From: JBGQOG01 sp052113705
Lineage (GTDB): Bacteria; Pseudomonadota; Alphaproteobacteria; Rhodobacterales; Rhodobacteraceae
Length of the DNA stretch: 64,000 bases
Assembly (NCBI RefSeq): GCF_052113705.1
Contig: NZ_JBGQOG010000009.1
Location: forward strand, 62,001 to 126,000
Reading direction: 5' to 3'
Shown here: in pieces, positions 35,679-43,391 of the stretch
How positions within the stretch are numbered: position 1 is the stretch's first letter
Layout of the letters: every line of letters starts with the position of its first letter
Made by a program: the position numbers and the translations under genes
Notes under the pieces: generated by a model
Told to the model about the DNA's origin: nothing
Seen by the model: only the letters and a program-made list of their open reading frames with translations
Databases searched by the model: none

Positions 35679-36992
35679 TTACTTCAGGTAACCCGCCTTG
35701 GTCATTTCACGCACGGTCAGATCCTGCGCATTGGCCAGCGCGTCGTCGATCGAGGTGGTCCCGGCCAGTGCCGCCGAGAATTGCTGACCCACGGCGGTAC
35801 CGATGCCTTGGAACTCCGGGATCGCCACGAACTGCACGCCAACATAAGGCACTTCGTCGACGGTCGGGTGCACCGGGTCGGCCGCATTGATGCTTTCCAG
35901 CGTCATTTGCGCGAACGGTACCTTCTGGTACTCGGGGTTCTCATAGAGCGAGGTCCGGGTGCCCGGCGGGACGTTCGGCCAGCCCTCTTTCTCGGCCACG
36001 AGCGCGATATAGTCTTTCGAAGTCGCCCATTCGACGAAGGCCTTCGCCGCATCGACCTTTTGCGAGCCTGCCGGGATGGCCAGGTTCCAGGCCCAGAGCC
36101 AGTTGCCGCGCTTGCCCAGACCATTGTCCGGCGCGAGGGCGAAACCGACCTTGTCGGCCACGGTCGAGTCTTTCGGGTTGGTCACGAAGGAGGCCGCCAC
36201 GGTGGCGTCGATCCACATGCCGCATTTGCCCTGCTGGAACAGCGCCAGGTTTTCGTTGAACCCGTTGTTCGAGGCGCCCGGAGGACCGTAGTTGTTCATC
36301 AGGTCCAGATAATCGGTGAGCGTGGCTTTCCAGGCTTCGCCGTCGAACTGCGGATTCCAGTCCATGTCGAACCATTTGGCGCCATAGGAGTTGGCCATGG
36401 CCGAGAGGAAGGCCATGTTCTCGCCCCAGCCCGCCTTGCCGCGCAGACAGATGCCGTAGACTTCATTGGCCTTGTCGGTCATCGCCGCGGCCGCCGCCTT
36501 GATCTCGGTCCAGGTCGGCGCGTCCGACATGGTCAGACCGGCTTTTTCCATCAGATCCTTGCGGTACATGACCATCGAGGATTCGCCATAGAACGGCGCG
36601 GCATAGAGATTGCCATCCACCGTCAGGCCGCCACGGATCGCGGGCAGCAGGTCATCAACGTCATATTCCGCGGGCAGATCGTTCAGCGAGACCAGCCAGC
36701 CTTGCTTGCCCCAGATCGGCGCTTCGTAGGTGCCGATGGTCATCACGTCGAACTGGCCGCCCTTGGTGGCGATGTCGGTGGTGACTTTCTGACGCAGGAT
36801 GTTCTCTTCCAGCGTCACCCACTCAACTTTGATGTCGGGGTGCTTGGCGTAGAAAGCATCCATCAGGCCTTGCATACGCACCATGTCGCCGTTGTTCACG
36901 GTGGCAACGGTGATCGTGGTTTCGGCCATCGCCGCACTGGAAAGCGCAGCAACAGCGCACGCGCCCATGAGCGCGCGGAGCGTGAATTTCAT
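35679..36992 (-). CDS. smoE: Polyol ABC transporter substrate-binding protein
   Basis: A 437-residue periplasmic solute-binding protein of the MalE/UgpB class, expected to bind sorbitol and mannitol. A signal peptide covers about residues 1-23 (ending SSAAMAET), and the mature part shows FDVMTIGTYEAPIWGKQGWL (DVMTIGTYEAPIWGKQGWL) and TIMGIC-like lobes of the family. The ATG at 36992 is preceded by GGGAGGAC. Two operator-like palindromes and a promoter lie just upstream (37014-37068), so smoE is the first gene of the regulated operon. Confidence 0.94.
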   Translation of the reverse strand: MKFTLRALMGACAVAALSSAAMAETTITVATVNNGDMVRMQGLMDAFYAKHPDIKVEWVTLEENILRQKVTTDIATKGGQFDVMTIGTYEAPIWGKQGWLVSLNDLPAEYDVDDLLPAIRGGLTVDGNLYAAPFYGESSMVMYRKDLMEKAGLTMSDAPTWTEIKAAAAAMTDKANEVYGICLRGKAGWGENMAFLSAMANSYGAKWFDMDWNPQFDGEAWKATLTDYLDLMNNYGPPGASNNGFNENLALFQQGKCGMWIDATVAASFVTNPKDSTVADKVGFALAPDNGLGKRGNWLWAWNLAIPAGSQKVDAAKAFVEWATSKDYIALVAEKEGWPNVPPGTRTSLYENPEYQKVPFAQMTLESINAADPVHPTVDEVPYVGVQFVAIPEFQGIGTAVGQQFSAALAGTTSIDDALANAQDLTVREMTKAGYLK

Positions 36993-37013
36993 GTAGTCCT
37001 CCCATTTGCCGTT

Positions 37014-37027
37014 TGAGCATATGCCCA
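37014..37027. promoter_or_regulatory. Operator-like site O2 upstream of smoE
   Basis: TGAGCATATGCCCA is an imperfect copy of the 14-bp palindrome at 37033-37046 (one mismatched pair). Its centre is 19 bases from the other, so two regulator dimers could bind on nearly the same face of the helix. Confidence 0.5.
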
Positions 37028-37032
37028 CTAGC

Positions 37033-37046
37033 TGAGTAAATACTCA
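37033..37046. promoter_or_regulatory. Operator-like site O1 upstream of smoE, perfect 14-bp palindrome
   Basis: TGAGTAAATACTCA is a perfect palindrome with 6-bp arms. A TGTCAA sequence (TTGACA on the minus strand, 37063-37068) lies 17 bases upstream of it, so the palindrome covers where the -10 box of smoE should be. SmoC is the likely ligand because its gene adjoins. Confidence 0.6.
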
Positions 37047-37147
37047 CCCGACAATCGAAATCTGTCAACGCTGAATTTGCGTTCTGCGGCACCGAAAATC
37101 GCCCTCTTTTCGGGCGGCAGCCCCGCTCCCTGCCCGCCAAAAGCACA

Positions 37148-37174
37148 AAGGGCCCCGAACACGCCGGGGCCCTT
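37148..37174 (-). terminator. Terminator of smoC
   Basis: AAGGGCCCCG/CGGGGCCCTT (37148-37157 with 37165-37174) with a 7-base loop lies after the smoC stop. On the minus strand it is followed by TGTGCTTTT. Confidence 0.8.
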
Positions 37175-37218
37175 GCGAAACCACTTGAATTGCTGCGCCG
37201 CGGCAGAAGCCGGCGGAG

Positions 37219-38175
37219 TCAGGATTGCGCCAACAGCGCCTCAGCGGTCGTCTCATCCGTGATCAGGCCGTTGATGATTCGGCCCCGCAATGCCCCCAGA
37301 ATGGCGGGCACCTTGCTGGCGCCACCGGCAATACCGACGGCAGGGCGCGGCAATCCCGGCTCAATCCGGACGCCGCCCATACGGGCAGTGATCTCATTTT
37401 TCAGATAGCAGCCTTCGGCGTCAAAGATATTGCCCACCACCTCGCCCACCGCGCCCATGGCGCGCGCTTCGGCCATTTCGGCCGCGGTGATAAACCCGTC
37501 TTTCAGCAGCGGCGCATCCGCCCCCATCTGCCCCACGCCAACCATCAATGCCCCTGCCCCGCGCGCCAGGGCCAGAACCGCCTGCACGGGCTTGAGCGCG
37601 TGAAACGCCTCCCGCTCGGCGATGCTGTCGGAAATAACCGGCACCGGCATCGGATAATGTGCGGATTGCAGCTTTTCCGCCACTTTCAGAATCACGTCAT
37701 AAAAGCTGGCCGAGCCATCCGAGGCGATGTTGCCGATCAAGGACACAAAGCGGTGGCGGGTGCCGCTCATCGGCTGCAACTCATCGGCCATCGCCCGCAA
37801 GGCACGGCCGGTCCCCACACCGATCACCATCGGTTCGGGCTGCGCGAGGAATTGTTCAAACACCTCCGCCGCCGTCACCGCGATCGAGCGCGCCGGATCC
37901 ACTGACGCCCCCATCGCCGGTGCCACCCGGCATTCGGTCAGGCCAAAGCGGCGGCTCAGCTCATCCTCCAGCCTGAGACAGGCACCGATCTTGTGATCCA
38001 GCCGCACGCGGATCAGGCCTTCGGCCATTGCGCGCGCCACCAGACGCTGCGCCCGCTGGCGGGAGACGCCGAGATTGGTGGCAATCTGATCCTGCGTCAT
38101 CCCGCCAATGTAGTAGAGCCAGCCCGCACGGGCCGCCTCGTCCAAAGGTGAGATTTCGGCGTCAAACCGGCTCAT
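37219..38175 (-). CDS. smoC: Sugar-binding transcriptional regulator (SorC family)
   Basis: A 318-residue SorC/DeoR-type regulator. The N-terminal helix-turn-helix is MTQDQIATNLGVSRQRAQRLV (TQDQIATNLGVSRQRAQRLV, about residues 26-45), and the C-terminal sugar-binding domain shows VIGVGTGRALRAMAD, the GNIASDGSAS loop and NGLITDETTAEALL at the end. It most likely controls the smoE operon downstream in response to a polyol or its phosphate. A strong GGAGGAG site precedes the ATG at 38175, inside the end of the HAD gene, which it overlaps by 4 bases. Confidence 0.9.
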   Translation of the reverse strand: MSRFDAEISPLDEAARAGWLYYIGGMTQDQIATNLGVSRQRAQRLVARAMAEGLIRVRLDHKIGACLRLEDELSRRFGLTECRVAPAMGASVDPARSIAVTAAEVFEQFLAQPEPMVIGVGTGRALRAMADELQPMSGTRHRFVSLIGNIASDGSASFYDVILKVAEKLQSAHYPMPVPVISDSIAEREAFHALKPVQAVLALARGAGALMVGVGQMGADAPLLKDGFITAAEMAEARAMGAVGEVVGNIFDAEGCYLKNEITARMGGVRIEPGLPRPAVGIAGGASKVPAILGALRGRIINGLITDETTAEALLAQS

Positions 38176-38930
38176 AGCTCCTCCTTTCCGCAGCACGGCG
38201 CTGCGGTCGTCCCTCCGGTCGTCGCTCCGGTCGTCTCTGCGGTCGCCCCTGCGCCCCCTTCCGCCGTTGCGCCGATGCGCTGCGTGAAATCGTCAAAGGA
38301 TGCGAATCTGCGCTCGGGCAGGGCATCGTCGGGTTCGTGCAGCTGCTTGTCGGCCAGATGGCTGCCCCCGATGAACCGCCAGACCCGCATACCCGCGGCC
38401 CGGCCAGCCCGGACCCCGTTGAGACTGTCCTCGATGACCAGACACGCCTCCGGTGCGACGCCGCGCGCCGCCGCTGCGTGCAAGAAAAGGTCCGGCGCCG
38501 GTTTGCCGCGTGCCACCAGGCTGGAGGTATAGAGCCGCCCGGCAACCAGATGATCAAGCCCGGCAATCCGCAGCGACAGTTCCGCACGTTTGGGGCTTGA
38601 GGAGGTGGCAACGCACCAGTTCCGGCCCGTCGCGGTCAACGTCTCCAGCACCGCCGTCACATGGGGAATAACCTTCAGCCCACGTTCAAAGGCCGCGAGC
38701 AGCCGCTCTCGGTAGCGATCCTCGAAATCCACCGGCAAGGTCACGCCAAATTCCTGCCGGATCTGTTGCATGACCACGGGATAACTGCGGCCCAGAAAAT
38801 GCGCGCCGATATAATCGAGGTCGATATGCACGCCCAGCGGCGCCAGCTCAGCCACCAGCATTTTGGCACTGATGATTTCGCTGTCGATCAGCACGCCGTC
38901 GCAGTCAAAGATGATGAGTTTGGGTTCCAT
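38172..38930 (-). CDS. HAD family hydrolase with low-complexity C-terminal tail
   Basis: A 252-residue HAD phosphatase of the beta-phosphoglucomutase-like class. The nucleophile motif IIFDCDGVLIDSE lies at about residues 6-18, the motif II serine in CVATSSSPKRAEL, the lysine GKPAPDLFL near residue 160, and LVIEDSLNGV near residue 178. The C-terminal 35 residues are an Ala/Thr/Gly run encoded by a 12-base tandem repeat (38204-38251), which is outside the normal family length. It overlaps smoC as ATGA, so it is the first gene of a HAD-smoC unit. It may dephosphorylate a sugar phosphate. Confidence 0.87.
   Translation of the reverse strand: MEPKLIIFDCDGVLIDSEIISAKMLVAELAPLGVHIDLDYIGAHFLGRSYPVVMQQIRQEFGVTLPVDFEDRYRERLLAAFERGLKVIPHVTAVLETLTATGRNWCVATSSSPKRAELSLRIAGLDHLVAGRLYTSSLVARGKPAPDLFLHAAAARGVAPEACLVIEDSLNGVRAGRAAGMRVWRFIGGSHLADKQLHEPDDALPERRFASFDDFTQRIGATAEGGAGATAETTGATTGGTTAAPCCGKEEL
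38204..38251. repeat. 12-bp tandem repeat, four units
   Basis: Four consecutive 12-base units beginning CGGTCG (38204-38215, 38216-38227, 38228-38239, 38240-38251), differing by one to three bases. They encode the Thr/Ala/Gly-rich tail of the HAD protein and can expand or contract without a frameshift. Confidence 0.8.
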
Positions 38931-39035
38931 CTGCTCATTTGAGGCGGAATCGGGCATCCTGCAAGCAGACAATTTCCCCGGAGGCAGGGCTGTTGCGCCG
39001 CCATGTCACGTCATCTGTCGCAGAAGAAGGGGAAG

Positions 39036-39112
39036 TGGTGCACCCGAAGAGATTCGAACTCCTGACCCTCAGATTCGTAGTCTGATGCTCTATCCAGCTG
39101 AGCTACGGGTGC
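39036..39112 (-). tRNA. tRNA-Arg, anticodon ACG
   Basis: A 77-base tRNA gene with acceptor stem GCACCCG/CGGGTGC and encoded CCA at its 3' end (TGG at 39036-39038 on the plus strand). The D arm AGCTCAGCTGGATAGAGC, the anticodon loop with ACG (39076-39078 on the plus strand as CGT), and the T arm with GTTCGAATC are intact. ACG is read as ICG after A34 deamination and decodes CGN arginine codons. Confidence 0.97.
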
Positions 39113-39203
39113 GCCGTGGGGGCCGTTTAGCCCTGCCCGCCGGGCAGAGCAAGAGCAAAAAACAAACTTTTTGCAGCCGGATGCATTTTTCGTGAAAAAA
39201 CCG

Positions 39204-39767
39204 TCACTGAGACCCGAAGGCGATCTGCACGATGCGCCTTTCGCGGGCAACATCGCCGTGGGCCACGAAGGCAATCGTCTGATCAATGGTCACATTCTGA
39301 TATCCGCTCGCGCTCAGACGGCTCAGAAGCTCGTCATCTCTCAGCCCCGCCATCAGCGCGAGCTGACCGATTCTGGTGCTGCTCAGCCCGTCGATCCCGG
39401 GCGGCGGCAGGTCTTCACCGCCGACGAGCAGTTGCGGCGGCACTGCGCCCAGCGGCAGCACGGGGGCCGCCATGCCCGGCGGTGCCGGTGGCGGCATCAG
39501 CGGCAAGAGCGGTAGCGCGGTCAGCCCCAAAAGCCCGGCACTCAGCGCCATCGCCCAGACGGCAAACCGCCCCTCGAGATAGGGACGCAGCACGGCCGCA
39601 CGCGACAGCATCAATATGATGCCCGCGGCCACCAGCCAGGCACCCGCCACCATATGCAGCCCGCGCCCCACCGGGTTATCAACCCGAAACGCCAGCTGGA
39701 TGCCGGTTATCAAAAGCAGAGACACGGCGCCGATCCCGATCGGGATGATCCAACTGCGCACATTCAT
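39204..39767 (-). CDS. Membrane protein of unknown function
   Basis: A 187-residue protein with three predicted membrane helices in the first 90 residues (for example VSLLLITGIQLAF and GAWLVAAGIILML), a Pro/Gly-rich linker (about residues 92-125), and a soluble C-terminal domain of about 55 residues (STRIGQLALMAGLRDDELLSRL and TIDQTIAFVAHGDVARERR). I recognise no family. It lies between the tRNA gene and a histidine kinase gene on the same strand and starts 105 bases downstream of the kinase stop; a shared role is only an inference from position. Confidence 0.72.
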   Translation of the reverse strand: MNVRSWIIPIGIGAVSLLLITGIQLAFRVDNPVGRGLHMVAGAWLVAAGIILMLSRAAVLRPYLEGRFAVWAMALSAGLLGLTALPLLPLMPPPAPPGMAAPVLPLGAVPPQLLVGGEDLPPPGIDGLSSTRIGQLALMAGLRDDELLSRLSASGYQNVTIDQTIAFVAHGDVARERRIVQIAFGSQ

Positions 39768-39872
39768 TTTTTGCCCCCAGAACCCCTCAGACAAGCTACT
39801 ACGGCTCAGCGGGGAAAAACTGTCGCCAACCGGTCAATAAATCGACTTTGGCACCGCGGATGCCGCCTTTGC

Positions 39873-41273
39873 CTAATTCTCGGTCTCCAGGGCCAGGGCG
39901 CGCGGCAAGAGCAGGCGGAACTCCGTGCCCTCGGAATCGCTCCGCAAGAGTTCAAGCCGCCCGCCATGCCCGCGCACCAATTCGGCCGCGATGGCCAGCC
40001 CCAAACCGGTGCCGCCTTTCCGCGTGCCGCCGGAGAAGGGCTGAAACAGATGCTCCTTGGCACGCTCGGGCAGGCCCGGACCGGTATCCCCGACGCGGAT
40101 CCACCAGCCATCCTCTGATTCGCCCGCCCCGATTTCCACCGTCCCCGGCTGCCCGGTGGCGACAATGGCTTGCCGCGCGTTGCGGGTGAGGTTCGACACC
40201 ACACGGTAGAGCTGCTCGCGGTCGGCGCGCACCACCAGATTGGGCGCGATATCGGTGATGAACTCAACCGAATCCGCGCCATCAGCCATGCTTTCGCCTT
40301 CAATCATCTCATTGACCAGCGCCGCCAGCATGAAACGCGACAGCGAGGGGGGCGGCTCTTCCGCCCGCCCGAATGTCAGGGTCGTCTCGCACAGATTGAC
40401 GGCGCGGGTGATCGAATTCACCAGCTTCGGTGCCGCGCGTTTCACTGCCGGATCTTCCGACCGCTCCAACCGGTCTGCAAAGAGCTGCGCCGTGGTCAGC
40501 ACATTGCGCAGATCGTGGCTGATCTTGGCCACTGCCTGCCCCAGCTGCGCCAGACGGTCCTTTTGCCGCAGCGACGCGGTCAGCTGGTGCTGCATCGAGG
40601 CCAGCGCCTCCTCGGCCACCCGCAGCTCGGCCACCCGCCCCTCGACCACGATGATCCGCCGCGCATCTTCCGGCGCCTCGGCATAAGATGACATATGCCG
40701 CACCAGCCGCTTGATCGGCGTCAGCATCAGCCGCTGCACCGCCAAGAACAGCAAGAGCGCCGTCAGCACCGAGACCACCGCCGACAGCGTCAGGATGCGC
40801 AGACCATATTCAAACATCTCCTTGCGCAGCGGCGCGGTCTCCAGCGTGATCTCGATCAGCTGACCGCCCGCCCGCACCGGAGCACCGATCACCCGGATCA
40901 CCCTGTTCTGCCCATCCACCATCTGCCGCAGCGCATCCGAGATCAGATTGAGCTCCGTTTCCTCGCGCAGATCGTAGCTGGCCGAGACTTCCTGCGGAAT
41001 CGGCGAGGAGAGCACCAGCTGCCGCATCTCGTCGCGGCGCAACACGACGTTGAACACCCCGGCGTTCTGCAGCAGCTCTTTTTCCAGATCCGGTTCGATC
41101 ACCGCATCGGTGGTCAGCAGCGCCAGGGAGGCGATCTGCGCCCGCTCCAGACGCGAGGCGAGATAGTCGCGCCGGTAATTGGCCAGGCTGGGCACCAGGA
41201 TCAGCACTTCTGCCAGCATGACGAACAATGTCGTCAGCAGCAAAAAGCGACCCGATAGTGTGTTCAGCTGCAT
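39873..41273 (-). CDS. Sensor histidine kinase, orphan
   Basis: A 466-residue membrane histidine kinase. Helix 1 covers about residues 10-28, a periplasmic sensor about residues 30-155, helix 2 about residues 158-180, and a HAMP-like linker follows. The phosphorylated histidine lies in AKISHDLRNVL near residue 252. The ATP-binding domain shows the N box NLTRNARQAI, G1 VGDTGPGLP and G2 GGTRKGGTGLGLA. No response regulator gene is adjacent, and rpmH lies divergently beyond a 240-base spacer, so its partner must be elsewhere. Confidence 0.9.
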   Translation of the reverse strand: MQLNTLSGRFLLLTTLFVMLAEVLILVPSLANYRRDYLASRLERAQIASLALLTTDAVIEPDLEKELLQNAGVFNVVLRRDEMRQLVLSSPIPQEVSASYDLREETELNLISDALRQMVDGQNRVIRVIGAPVRAGGQLIEITLETAPLRKEMFEYGLRILTLSAVVSVLTALLLFLAVQRLMLTPIKRLVRHMSSYAEAPEDARRIIVVEGRVAELRVAEEALASMQHQLTASLRQKDRLAQLGQAVAKISHDLRNVLTTAQLFADRLERSEDPAVKRAAPKLVNSITRAVNLCETTLTFGRAEEPPPSLSRFMLAALVNEMIEGESMADGADSVEFITDIAPNLVVRADREQLYRVVSNLTRNARQAIVATGQPGTVEIGAGESEDGWWIRVGDTGPGLPERAKEHLFQPFSGGTRKGGTGLGLAIAAELVRGHGGRLELLRSDSEGTEFRLLLPRALALETEN

Positions 41274-41417
41274 GCCTTCTCCTCAGCGCCGGATCTTTGT
41301 GTCCCAAAAGGCCCGCTTGCCCCCGCTTGGGCACAGAATTATCAAACGGTTCAAGGGAAAAATAGGGTGTGCGGCGCCTCACCCCAAGGTGATCGGCAAA
41401 AAATGCCCCAGTGTGAA

Positions 41418-41446
41418 TTGACTTGGCGGCGATCCCCCACTAAAGA
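41418..41446 (+). promoter_or_regulatory. Probable promoter of rpmH
   Basis: TTGACT (41418-41423) and TAAAGA (41441-41446) with a 17-base spacer lie about 70 bases upstream of the rpmH start, pointing toward it. Confidence 0.6.
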
Positions 41447-41515
41447 CCGGGCTTCGAATGATATCGGCGGCGAATCCGAACGGGTTTTGCGTTGCCTGAA
41501 CCCGGAGAAGAAGCG

Positions 41516-41650
41516 ATGAAACGCACATTCCAGCCGTCGAACCTCGTCCGCGCCCGCCGTCACGGCTTCCGCGCACGCATGGCGACCAAAGGCGGCCGCC
41601 GCGTCCTGAACGCACGCCGCGCCAAGGGCCGCAAGTCCCTGTCGGCATAA
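41516..41650 (+). CDS. rpmH: Ribosomal protein L34
   Basis: A 44-residue 50S protein, MKRTFQPSNLVRARRHGFRA at the start and RRAKGRKSLSA at the end, the standard bL34 sequence. An AGAAG site precedes the ATG. rnpA follows after 21 bases, as in nearly all bacteria. Confidence 0.97.
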   Translation: MKRTFQPSNLVRARRHGFRARMATKGGRRVLNARRAKGRKSLSA

Positions 41651-41671
41651 GGCCAGCGCAGGCTATACGGC

Positions 41672-42187
41672 ATGACACCGCCGGAGGCTCCCGTTACTGG
41701 CCAGGTTGGTCAGGGCGCGGGAAGCGCCCCGGCGGTTTCCGTTTGTCCGGAGCCTGCCGCCATTCCGGCACCCCAGCCCCCCCGGATCTCGGTTCTGGCC
41801 AAGCGCGCGGATTTTCTGCGCGCCGCGCAGGCCCGCCGTCAGGGGGCGCCCGGCTTTTTGCTGCAGGCCCGCGCCCGACGGGATGAGGAACCCGCTCCGG
41901 CGGATCTGATCCGCATCGGCTATACCTGCTCGAAAAAGGTCGGCAATTCGGTGATGCGCAACCGCGCCAAGCGCCGCTTGCGTGAAATTGCCCGCGCGGT
42001 GCTGCCGCAAGCGGGCCGTCCCGGTTGGGATTACGTCCTTGTGGGGCGCCCCGATGCCACGGCCAACCGCGATTTCGCGGCGCTTCTGGCCGATCTCAGC
42101 CGCGCGCTGACGCAGATTCATTCCGAGAATTACAAGGCCCCGCCCCCCTATGCCCCGCGCGGCAAGGCCAAGGGCCGCGGCAAGTGA
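41672..42187 (+). CDS. rnpA: Ribonuclease P protein component
   Basis: A 171-residue protein that assists the catalytic RNA of RNase P in removing tRNA 5' leaders. The family core begins at ISVLAKRADFLRA (about residue 38) and includes the conserved RNR motif SKKVGNSVMRNRAKRRLRE near residue 95. About 35 residues rich in Pro, Ala and Gly precede this core, which is longer than in E. coli; no better start is visible. The C-terminal tail is basic. It overlaps the yidD start by 4 bases. Confidence 0.93.
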   Translation: MTPPEAPVTGQVGQGAGSAPAVSVCPEPAAIPAPQPPRISVLAKRADFLRAAQARRQGAPGFLLQARARRDEEPAPADLIRIGYTCSKKVGNSVMRNRAKRRLREIARAVLPQAGRPGWDYVLVGRPDATANRDFAALLADLSRALTQIHSENYKAPPPYAPRGKAKGRGK

Positions 42188-42429
42188 CCCCGCTTGCACG
42201 CATCGTGGCGCTGCCGGTGCGGGCCTACCGCCTGGTGCTCAGCCCCTGGGTCGGCCATGGCTGCCGCTTTCAGCCCACCTGTTCTGCCTATGCGCTGGAG
42301 GCGCTCGACCGCCACGGCGCGCTGAAGGGCAGCTATCTGACCGTTCACCGCATTTGCCGTTGCCACCCCTGGGGCGGACAAGGCTATGATCCGGTGCCGC
42401 CCCGCAAAGGAGACCGCGATGCTGGATGA
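42184..42429 (+). CDS. yidD: Membrane protein insertion efficiency factor YidD
   Basis: An 81-residue protein that helps YidC-dependent insertion, placed between rnpA and the yidC region as usual. The family motif is clear: LVLSPWVGHGCRFQPTCSAYALEAL (LSPWVGHGCRFQPTCSAYA) near residue 20, then GSYLTVHRICRCHPWGGQGYDPVP. The GTG start at 42184 overlaps the rnpA stop, so translation is coupled. The 3' end overlaps the ttcA start by 11 bases. Confidence 0.94.
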   Translation: MTPLARIVALPVRAYRLVLSPWVGHGCRFQPTCSAYALEALDRHGALKGSYLTVHRICRCHPWGGQGYDPVPPRKGDRDAG

Positions 42430-43315
42430 TGATCTGGGGGAAATCCATGCCCTGTTTCAGGGCGCGCCGACCTCGACAGAATTCAAGAAATTGCGCAAGC
42501 GAATCGTCCGCGAAACCCGCGAGGCGATTGAAACCTATGGGATGATCGAGCGCGGCAGCCGCTGGCTGGTCTGCCTTTCGGGTGGCAAGGACAGCTACAC
42601 GCTGCTCGCCGTGCTGCATGAATTGCAATGGCGCGGCCTGCTGCCGGTGGAACTCATTGCCTGCAACCTCGATCAGGGGCAGCCGAATTTTCCCGCCACC
42701 GTCCTGCCGGAGTTTCTGGCGCGGATGGGGGTCAAGCACCGGATCGAATACAAGGACACCTATTCCATCGTGAAGGAAAAGGTCCCGGCGAACCGCACCT
42801 ATTGCGCGCTCTGCTCGCGGCTGCGGCGCGGCAACCTCTATCGAATCGCCCGCGAAGAGGGCTGCTCGGCCGTGGTTCTGGGCCATCATCGCGATGACAT
42901 CCTTGAAACATTCTTCATGAATCTCTTTCACGGCGGGCGGTTGGCCGCGATGCCGCCGAAACTCTTGAATGAAGAAGGCGATCTTTTCGTCTACCGCCCG
43001 CTGGCCTTCGTGGCCGAGGCGGATTGCGAGAAATTCGCCAAGGCGATGAATTATCCGATCATTCCCTGCGATCTTTGCGGCAGTCAGGACGGGCTGCAAC
43101 GTCAACAGGTGAAACAGATTCTCGACGGATGGGAGGCGCGCAGTCCCGGCCGCCGCCAGATCATGTTCCGCGCCCTGATGAACAGCCGCCCCTCGCATCT
43201 TCTGGACCCGGCGCTGTTCGATTTCGCCGGGCTGATGCGGGCCGAACCGGGCGCCACTCAACCAGATGGTGAAAATTTTTCTCGGATTCCCCCCAAACTG
43301 CGCGAGTCCGATTAA
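42419..43315 (+). CDS. ttcA: tRNA 2-thiocytidine(32) synthetase TtcA
   Basis: A 298-residue enzyme that places sulfur on cytidine 32 of certain tRNAs. The PP-loop SGGKDSYTL lies near residue 55, and two cysteine pairs for the [4Fe-4S] cluster are seen in RTYCALCSRLRRG near residue 128 and IPCDLCGSQDG near residue 220. AAAGGAG precedes the ATG at 42419. It sits between yidD and a GGDEF/EAL gene in the block leading to yidC. Confidence 0.93.
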   Translation: MLDDDLGEIHALFQGAPTSTEFKKLRKRIVRETREAIETYGMIERGSRWLVCLSGGKDSYTLLAVLHELQWRGLLPVELIACNLDQGQPNFPATVLPEFLARMGVKHRIEYKDTYSIVKEKVPANRTYCALCSRLRRGNLYRIAREEGCSAVVLGHHRDDILETFFMNLFHGGRLAAMPPKLLNEEGDLFVYRPLAFVAEADCEKFAKAMNYPIIPCDLCGSQDGLQRQQVKQILDGWEARSPGRRQIMFRALMNSRPSHLLDPALFDFAGLMRAEPGATQPDGENFSRIPPKLRESD

Positions 43316-43391
43316 CCTATCGCTGACCAAAATTGCCTAGCCTGCATGGCGACGGGTCAACCCCCGCGCAGAATGGGTCAAAGGTGGTCAG

